DNA of 18,751 bases, taken from NCBI GenBank assembly GCA_016285815.1, contig JAEERN010000218.1:1-18751 (forward strand), given 5' to 3'. The notes below the pieces were generated by a model. The model was not told where the DNA came from and searched no databases. It saw nothing but the letters and a program-made list of their open reading frames with translations. Below are positions 14,436 through 18,751 of this stretch, in pieces. The DNA is from Clostridiales bacterium (GTDB lineage Bacteria > Bacillota > Clostridia > Oscillospirales > QAMX01). Made by a program: the position numbers and the translations under genes. How positions within the stretch are numbered: position 1 is the first letter of the stretch; each line of letters begins with the position of its first letter.

Positions 14436-15650
14436 ATGGACGATACCGTCAGACTCGGGATGTTCGGCGCATGGCGCGGCAGCGCCTATCTCCGCGAGAT
14501 CGCATCCCGGGACCGGGACGAGATCCGGATCGTCGCCGTCTGCGACAAACAGGCGGACAAGCTGGAGCGCGCGCAGGGGCTGGAGGACGCCCGTCTCTTC
14601 CCCGACTTCGACTCGTTCCTGGAATACGGGCGCTCGGTCGGCATGAACGCCGTGTTCCTGGCCAACTATTTCCACCAGCACGCGCCGTTCGCCATCCGCG
14701 CCATGGAGGCCGGGATGGACGTCGTCTCCGAGTGCACCGCCGCCGCGACGCTGAAAGAGTGCGTCGAGCTGGTCCGGTGCGTCGAGCGGACCGGCCGGAA
14801 GTACATGCTGGCCGAGAACTACCCCTTCTCCACCCGCAACATGGAGATGAAGCGGATCGTCGAGGGGGGAACGCTGGGCTCGCTGCTGTACGCCGAAGGC
14901 GAATACAACCACTCCGGCACGCTGGAGGACCTGCGCGAGCTGACGCCGTTCCGGTACCACTGGCGCGCCTGGATGCCGCGGACCTATTACGTCACCCACG
15001 CCATGGGCCCGCTGATGTATCTGACGGGCTCCATGCCCAAATACGTCTCGGCCCGCGCCGCCCATTCCGCGCTGTTGGAAGAGATCCGGGATTTCCGCCC
15101 CAACGACGACGGCATGGCCCGGATGTTCTGTGAGATGGACAACGGCATGACGGCCAGCTTCACCGGCTGTACCGCCCAGGCGTCGGATTACAGCCGCTAT
15201 CGGCTGGTCGGCGACCGCGGATCGGTCGAGCTGGGCTATGCGGACCACGCCGACGAGGTCCGCCTGTTCTACGAGGAGTACACCAAGCCCGCGGGCGTGA
15301 CCGAGCGGGACGTCTATCTGAAGCCGGATCTGGACTATTGGGGCGAAGCGGCCAAGGAAGCCCTGAACCACGGCCACGGCGGCGGAGACTATTGGATCGT
15401 CCAGAATCTGGTGGACTACTTCGCCCGGGGAAAGGTCCCCTTCTTCGACGTCTACAAGGGGGTCGCCATGTCCGCCACCGCCATCCTGGGATGGCGCAGC
15501 TGTCTCAACCACGGCGAGAATTTCCGCATCCCGGACTTCTCCCGGGAGGAAGAGCGCCGGCTGGTGGAGAGCGACGATCTGACCCCGTTCCCGGACGAGA
15601 ACGGCGCCGGAGCGACGCTGCCCCCCTCCACCAGGTACGGAAAGTACTGA
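14436..15650 (+). CDS. Gfo/Idh/MocA-family NAD(P)-dependent protein, GH109-like branch
   Basis: A 404-aa protein; the ATG at 14436 has AAGGAGG upstream. The N-terminal Rossmann half reads LGMFGAWRGSAY (7-18) and IVAVCD (32-37). The usual EKP catalytic motif is replaced by ECT (99-101), within a block SECTAAATLKECVELV typical of the branch that also has YMLAENYPF (123-131). Further features are YYVTHAMGPLMYLTG (184-198) and GHGGGDYW (313-320). The last two resemble the TH.LGP and GHGGMD(Y/F) motifs of GH109 NAD-dependent alpha-N-acetylgalactosaminidases. It may thus cleave a glycosidic bond by a redox mechanism, or be a sugar oxidoreductase with an unusual base. Last gene of the rightward operon; a strong terminator follows. 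Confidence 0.83.
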   Translation: MDDTVRLGMFGAWRGSAYLREIASRDRDEIRIVAVCDKQADKLERAQGLEDARLFPDFDSFLEYGRSVGMNAVFLANYFHQHAPFAIRAMEAGMDVVSECTAAATLKECVELVRCVERTGRKYMLAENYPFSTRNMEMKRIVEGGTLGSLLYAEGEYNHSGTLEDLRELTPFRYHWRAWMPRTYYVTHAMGPLMYLTGSMPKYVSARAAHSALLEEIRDFRPNDDGMARMFCEMDNGMTASFTGCTAQASDYSRYRLVGDRGSVELGYADHADEVRLFYEEYTKPAGVTERDVYLKPDLDYWGEAAKEALNHGHGGGDYWIVQNLVDYFARGKVPFFDVYKGVAMSATAILGWRSCLNHGENFRIPDFSREEERRLVESDDLTPFPDENGAGATLPPSTRYGKY

Positions 15651-15671
15651 CCCCGTGCGGCAAAACGACCG

Positions 15672-15703
15672 ACAGGGCGGAGAGCAACGGCTCTCCGCCC
15701 TGT
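15672..15703 (+). terminator. Terminator of the rightward catabolic operon
   Basis: A 14-bp perfect stem (ACAGGGCGGAGAGC with its complement) and a 4-nt AACG loop, followed by GTTTTTTTCTG. This is a textbook Rho-independent terminator, about 20 nt after the last stop codon. Confidence 0.93.
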
Positions 15704-15918
15704 GTTTTTTTCTGTGCTTTTCGCCGCGGCGCGCCGGCCTCAAGTGGATCAATGATCCTACACCCACGCGATGTTGTGGGCCTGTGCGTTCATCTCCTCC
15801 GGGGACATGCGCAAGCAGACCGCCATCAGCGCCGCCCCCCAACAGAGTCTTCTCTCACAGAGCTCACCTTCCGCGATCCCGGCCGTGCCCGTCCGGCAAG
15901 CGCCCCGGCGGACGCGAT

Positions 15919-16623
15919 TCAGTCCCTTTTCAGCACCGCTTCCAGCGCGGTCTCGAACTTCGGCAGCCACCAGTCGCGGTATCCGGCCATGGTCGGGTGA
16001 ACGCCGTCCGGCAGGATGTACAAAGCGCGGCGTTCGTCGGAGATGCCGTTGAGCTCGTCGTCGTTCCAAAGGTCGATCACCGTGATCCCCCACTTGTCCC
16101 GGATCCGGAGCAGCAGCGCGACCATCCGCGCGTATGCGCCGCTGTCGTACCGGGTGCCGGTGTAGAAGAACACCGGACACCGCCACGTCTCCGCGGCATA
16201 GGAGACGATGGTCTCGACGGCGCCGGCCACGGTGTCCCGGTCGAAGCCGGCACGGTCCCGCCCGGGCGACACCTCGCCCAGCGGGATCCCCCGCGTGGCG
16301 TCGTTGGTGGACAGCTGGCACACGAAAGCGTCCGCCCGCAGGTCCCGGTCGAGCCGCTCCATGCGCGGGATGTAAGAATTCCGGTCCAGCGTTGCCAGCG
16401 TCGTCCCGCTGACGGCCTCTTTGACAGGGATCACCCCGTCCCGTGCGGCGAGGTACTCCACAAAGCTGACGCCTCCGGCCGATTGGCCGAAGGTCACCGA
16501 GCTGCCGAGAAAAATGATCCGCTTGCCCCGAAGCGGGCTGTCGGGCCGCAGCGACACGGCCTCGGCGGCGTACGCCGCGCCGTTGCCGGGGTGCCCGCCC
16601 GCCGTCCGCTCTCCGTCTTTCAT
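15919..16623 (-). CDS. SGNH/GDSL-family hydrolase
   Basis: A 234-aa protein. SGNH blocks are all visible: FLGSSVTFG (38-46, nucleophile Ser42), AVSGTTL (Gly73), QLSTNDAT (103-110, Asn107) and the catalytic pair DGVH (Asp206, His209). The fold is an esterase or acetylhydrolase acting on acyl or acetyl groups, often of carbohydrates. The start at 16623 (MKDGERTAGG) is chosen because a promoter-like element at 16663-16689 excludes starts further up; the ribosome site is weak (GGAAAGAACGG). No signal peptide is seen, so it is probably cytoplasmic. It lies 81 nt behind the flavodoxin-like gene on the same strand and may be transcribed alone or with it. Confidence 0.85.
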   Translation of the reverse strand: MKDGERTAGGHPGNGAAYAAEAVSLRPDSPLRGKRIIFLGSSVTFGQSAGGVSFVEYLAARDGVIPVKEAVSGTTLATLDRNSYIPRMERLDRDLRADAFVCQLSTNDATRGIPLGEVSPGRDRAGFDRDTVAGAVETIVSYAAETWRCPVFFYTGTRYDSGAYARMVALLLRIRDKWGITVIDLWNDDELNGISDERRALYILPDGVHPTMAGYRDWWLPKFETALEAVLKRD

Positions 16624-16662
16624 ATCGCGCCGTTCTTTCCGGGCCCCACGGCCCCATCCTTT

Positions 16663-16689
16663 TTTGTACCAAAGCGCGCCGCCCGTCAA
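16663..16689 (-). promoter_or_regulatory. Possible promoter for the SGNH hydrolase gene
   Basis: On the minus strand: TTGACG (16684-16689), a short 15-nt spacer and TGG-extended TACAAA (16663-16668). The extended -10 partly compensates for the short spacer. The predicted start near 16656 lies about 33 nt before the ATG. Confidence 0.5.
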
Positions 16690-16704
16690 GGCCGCGCGCC
16701 TGCG

Positions 16705-17394
16705 CTATCTCCGCTCACCGTTGGCGAACTGCGCGTAGATCTCCTCGGGGATCATGGGCGAACAGATCGTCTTCAGCATCTCCTCCGACAGGGTCCCCGC
16801 CGAGGCGTATTCCGCGCCGGCCGCGCGCAGCTGTTCCAGCCGCGGGGCCACGAACTGCGCCGCCTGGGGGATGTTGAACATGGGGCTCTCGGGCACGGTG
16901 ACGATCGTGCGGTTCTCGGGGTACTTCAGCTCGAACTGCCGCACGACGCCCTCGAAATTGTGCCGGGAGTTGGGGTACCCGCAGCCGCAGATCATGACGT
17001 ATCGGATCCCGGCCGCGTCGTACTGGTACCGGTGGCCGTATTTTCCCTCTTCGTTCCGCACCATCCGCCACGAGGACAGCGGCATCGTACGGTCGACCAG
17101 CGCCTTGAGCTGGGCCGGCATGGCGTAAGAATAGAGCGGGAAGCTGTAGATCACCACGTCGCTGTTCAGGATGTCCGCGAGGATCTCCTGCATGTCGTCC
17201 TCGATCACGCAGCGGCCCCCGTTTTTCTTGCAGGCGAAGCACCCGATGCAGTACCGGATGTCCCGGTCGATCACGTGGACCGTCTTCACCTCGTTTTCCG
17301 CGGCGGCGTTCATGCCGTCCACAAAGGCCCGGGTGATGCGCAGCGTGTCGCTCTTCTCCCGCTTGGGACTGCCGTTCAGGATCAGGATCTTCAT
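16705..17394 (-). CDS. Flavodoxin-like NAD(P)H-dependent FMN oxidoreductase
   Basis: A 229-aa protein; the ATG at 17394 has GGAAGGAG upstream. MKILILNGSPKREKSDTL (1-18) is the FMN phosphate-binding loop of the NADPH-dependent FMN reductase/flavodoxin_2 group. A Cys cluster CIGCFACKKNGGRC (49-62) follows, with a PLYSYAMPAQLKALVDR flavin-contact region (86-102). This Cys-rich layout is common in iron-sulfur-flavoprotein-like and NAD(P)H oxidoreductase proteins of anaerobes, where the cysteines may hold a cluster or serve redox. It is cytoplasmic, probably a flavin-dependent reductase of unknown substrate. Its promoter region holds a perfect palindrome, suggesting a dedicated regulator. Confidence 0.85.
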   Translation of the reverse strand: MKILILNGSPKREKSDTLRITRAFVDGMNAAAENEVKTVHVIDRDIRYCIGCFACKKNGGRCVIEDDMQEILADILNSDVVIYSFPLYSYAMPAQLKALVDRTMPLSSWRMVRNEEGKYGHRYQYDAAGIRYVMICGCGYPNSRHNFEGVVRQFELKYPENRTIVTVPESPMFNIPQAAQFVAPRLEQLRAAGAEYASAGTLSEEMLKTICSPMIPEEIYAQFANGERR

Positions 17395-17436
17395 AGACGC
17401 TCTCCTTCCGGCCGGCAAACTCTGTCCAGCTTTTTT

Positions 17437-17445
17437 ATTATAACA
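17437..17445 (-). promoter_or_regulatory. Extended -10 promoter for the flavodoxin-like gene
   Basis: On the minus strand, TGTTATAAT is a perfect -10 with the TGn extension. No good -35 is found at 16-18 nt; the -35 position falls at the edge of the palindrome at 17461-17477, which would suit an activated promoter. The predicted start is about 35-40 nt before the ATG. Confidence 0.65.
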
Positions 17446-17460
17446 CGTTTCCCGGCGCAG

Positions 17461-17477
17461 GGAAAGAGCCTCTTTCC
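17461..17477. promoter_or_regulatory. Perfect palindrome, candidate operator
   Basis: GGAAAGAG and CTCTTTCC are 8-bp perfect inverted arms around a single C. It lies at the -35 position of the flavodoxin-like gene's promoter. It is too symmetric and too well placed to dismiss, but no binding protein is encoded next to it. The remaining bases of 17478-17676 hold a weak minus-strand TTGACA-N17-TAGTAA match and no gene that I can support. Confidence 0.55.
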
Positions 17478-17676
17478 TGTTTTCGCCGGAAAATCCCTTT
17501 TGTGGGCCCGCAATCTGATTGTATTACTATGTTCTTTTTTTGCCGCTGTCAAATCTGCAAATCAGACCTTATCCGCGCGGACCGGTCCGAAAGCTGTTTT
17601 TCGCCGGAGCCGCCGGCGCGTCTCTTTCCTCACCGCAGACGCCGCTTTCCTCCCCCTCCCCGCGCGCGGCGGTACG

Positions 17677-17714
17677 AAAAAGGGAGGCTCCCCGCCGGGG
17701 AGCCTCCCTTTTTT
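17677..17714 (-). terminator. Terminator of the fibronectin-III repeat gene
   Basis: The stem AGGGAGGCTCCCC pairs perfectly with GGGGAGCCTCCCT around a GCC loop, flanked by A-runs on one side and T-runs on the other. Read leftward it ends in TTTTT, which fits the gene whose stop is at 17783. It could also work rightward. Confidence 0.88.
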
Positions 17715-17782
17715 GTTGTTTTGCCGTTCCTGCCGAAGCGGCGTCCGTCCGCTTCAGCAGCGGAGATCCCGTCGATCCCGCG

Positions 17783-18751
17783 TCACTGCGCCACGGCTCT
17801 GCCGGGCCGGAGGGCCGCCGTCGCGGTCCATTTCGCCGTCACAGCGGCGGAATACTCGCTGAACAGCTGTCCGACCTGAGCCTGGATGCGGTAGGAATAG
17901 GCCACGCCCGCCGCCGCAGTGCTGTCTGTAAAGCTGCCGGTGCGGGAGAACCCGACGTTCTCCCACTCGCCGCCGGCCGTCTGGCGGTACACGTTGTACT
18001 TCGTGGCGCCGCCGGACAGCGTCCAAGTCAGCTCGATCCCGCCGGCCGCGCTCTTCGCCGTCACGTCCGCCGGCGCCGCGATGAACTTGACTCCGGCAGA
18101 GTGAGCCGAGAACGCGCTGTACGTATAGCTCACCTGCGCCAGGATCCGGTAGTAGTAGGTCACGCCGGACTCAGCGGTGGTGTCCACATAGGTGTCCGTC
18201 CGGGAATACCCGATCTTCTCCCAGTTCCACTCTTCGCCGGCTCTCTTGCGGTACACGTTGTACTTCGTCGCACCATCGACCAGCGTCCAGGACACCTCGA
18301 TCTCACCATCGGCCACGACCCTCGCCGCAACGTCAGTCGGGGTCTCCAGCCAGCGCGCCGAGACCTCGGCGGAATACAGGCTGACGGTCTTGCTCACCTG
18401 AGCCCGGATGCGGTAGAGGTAGTAGGTCCCGTTCTTCACGTCGGAATCCACAAAGCTGTCGGTGCGGGAATACCCGATCTTCACCCAGGTCTCGCCGGAG
18501 GTCCTGCGGTACACGTTGTACTTCGTCGCTCCCTCGACCAGGGTCCAGGTCACTTCGATCCCTTCCTGGGTCACCGTTGCCGTCACGTCGGCCGGCGCCG
18601 CGAGCCAGCGGGCCGAAGCATTCGCCGAATAGGCGCTGTAGGTCTTGCTCACCTGAGCCCGGATGCGGTAGTAGTAGAGCGTTCCGGCCTCGGCGGTGAG
18701 ATCCGTATAGGTGTCGGTGCGGGAATACCCGATCTTCTCCCAGCTCCCGCC
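17783..18751 (-). CDS. Fibronectin type III repeat protein (C-terminal part, runs off the window)
   Basis: 322 codons before the stop are visible and the frame is open at the window edge, so the start is missing. The visible part has the end of one repeat and three complete repeats of about 85-88 residues. Each carries a W(T/S)L..GATKYNVYR strand pair, an IGYSRT(D)-like turn and a YYYRI.AQVS strand, typical of bacterial Fn3-like domains. It stops shortly after the last repeat (KWTATAALRPGRAVAQ), with no LPxTG or C-terminal membrane anchor. Such repeats usually form stalks or adhesive/spacer parts of secreted or surface proteins; the functional domain should lie upstream of the window. The DNA also repeats at 258-264 bp. 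Confidence 0.85.
   Translation of the reverse strand, partial: GGSWEKIGYSRTDTYTDLTAEAGTLYYYRIRAQVSKTYSAYSANASARWLAAPADVTATVTQEGIEVTWTLVEGATKYNVYRRTSGETWVKIGYSRTDSFVDSDVKNGTYYLYRIRAQVSKTVSLYSAEVSARWLETPTDVAARVVADGEIEVSWTLVDGATKYNVYRKRAGEEWNWEKIGYSRTDTYVDTTAESGVTYYYRILAQVSYTYSAFSAHSAGVKFIAAPADVTAKSAAGGIELTWTLSGGATKYNVYRQTAGGEWENVGFSRTGSFTDSTAAAGVAYSYRIQAQVGQLFSEYSAAVTAKWTATAALRPGRAVAQ
17984..18526 (-). repeat. Fn3-encoding DNA repeats with about 258-264 bp period
   Basis: A conserved 21-bp block beginning GCGGTACACGTTGTACTTCG on the forward strand occurs at 17984, 18248 and 18506, 264 and 258 bp apart, with only minor change. Neighbouring blocks are conserved too. The nucleotide identity implies recent duplication or gene conversion among the repeats. 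Confidence 0.8.

Noticed and set aside
17525..17560. Second minus-strand promoter (TTGACA-N17-TAGTAA) upstream of the flavodoxin-like gene
   Set aside because: The -10 match is weak and a much better extended -10 lies closer to the gene.
15655..17862. 735-codon forward frame through the SGNH and flavodoxin-like genes
   Set aside because: It runs through two terminators and two antisense genes and lacks any domain signature.
1..18751. CRISPR arrays, tRNA or rRNA genes, insertion sequences, phage genes
   Set aside because: None were recognised by reading: no short regular direct repeats with unique spacers, no tRNA-like folds noticed, and no transposase or integrase motifs.

Overview
The window is high-GC DNA with strong AAGGAGG-type ribosome binding sites, clean sigma-70-type promoters (TTGACA/TATAAT, 16-17 bp spacing, often TGn-extended) and GC-rich hairpin terminators with U-tracts. 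It also carries a membrane-anchored LuxR-type regulator, a Thr-rich lipoprotein, fibronectin-III repeats and many carbohydrate genes. Together these suggest a high-GC anaerobic Bacillota (Clostridia, perhaps an Oscillospirales/Christensenellales-like gut lineage). A coriobacterium is a less likely alternative. This placement is an inference from style, not from a marker gene.

Layout. 1-230: the tail of an upstream gene and its terminator. 331-2213: a monocistronic GxGYxYP-family gene with its own promoter and terminator. 2261-4424 (minus strand): a membrane-embedded LuxR-type regulator followed by an unrecognised 238-aa protein of lower GC. 4474-6594: a promoter region divergent to luxR, then a small TTG-start protein translationally coupled to a 567-aa lipoprotein with a Thr-rich repeat linker. 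6617-15711: the core of the window, a divergent sugar-type catabolic locus. 15919-17445 (minus strand): an SGNH hydrolase and a flavodoxin-like oxidoreductase. 17677-18751 (minus strand): a fibronectin-III repeat protein running off the end.

The core locus has two operons firing away from each other from 9307-9609. The leftward operon encodes an FGGY sugar kinase, a KpsF/GutQ-like SIS sugar-phosphate isomerase without CBS domains, and a YjbQ-family protein. The rightward operon encodes an amidohydrolase_2-family hydrolase, an L-arabinose/L-fucose-isomerase-like protein, an archaeal-type triosephosphate-isomerase homologue with altered active-site residues, a second YjbQ-family protein, a type I L-asparaginase homologue, and a Gfo/Idh/MocA protein of the branch that resembles GH109 NAD-dependent glycosidases. 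Adjacent rightward genes are mostly 11-55 nt apart and the operon closes with a near-perfect terminator.

A coherent reading is release of a sugar (Gfo/GH109-like, asparaginase, amidohydrolase), aldose-ketose isomerisation (AraA-like), phosphorylation (FGGY), and sugar-phosphate isomerisation (SIS and TIM-like). The two YjbQ proteins have unknown metabolic roles. I know of no characterised pathway with this set. No transporter, aldolase or dedicated regulator is in the window, so the substrate cannot be read from the sequence. This locus is the best candidate for an undescribed system.
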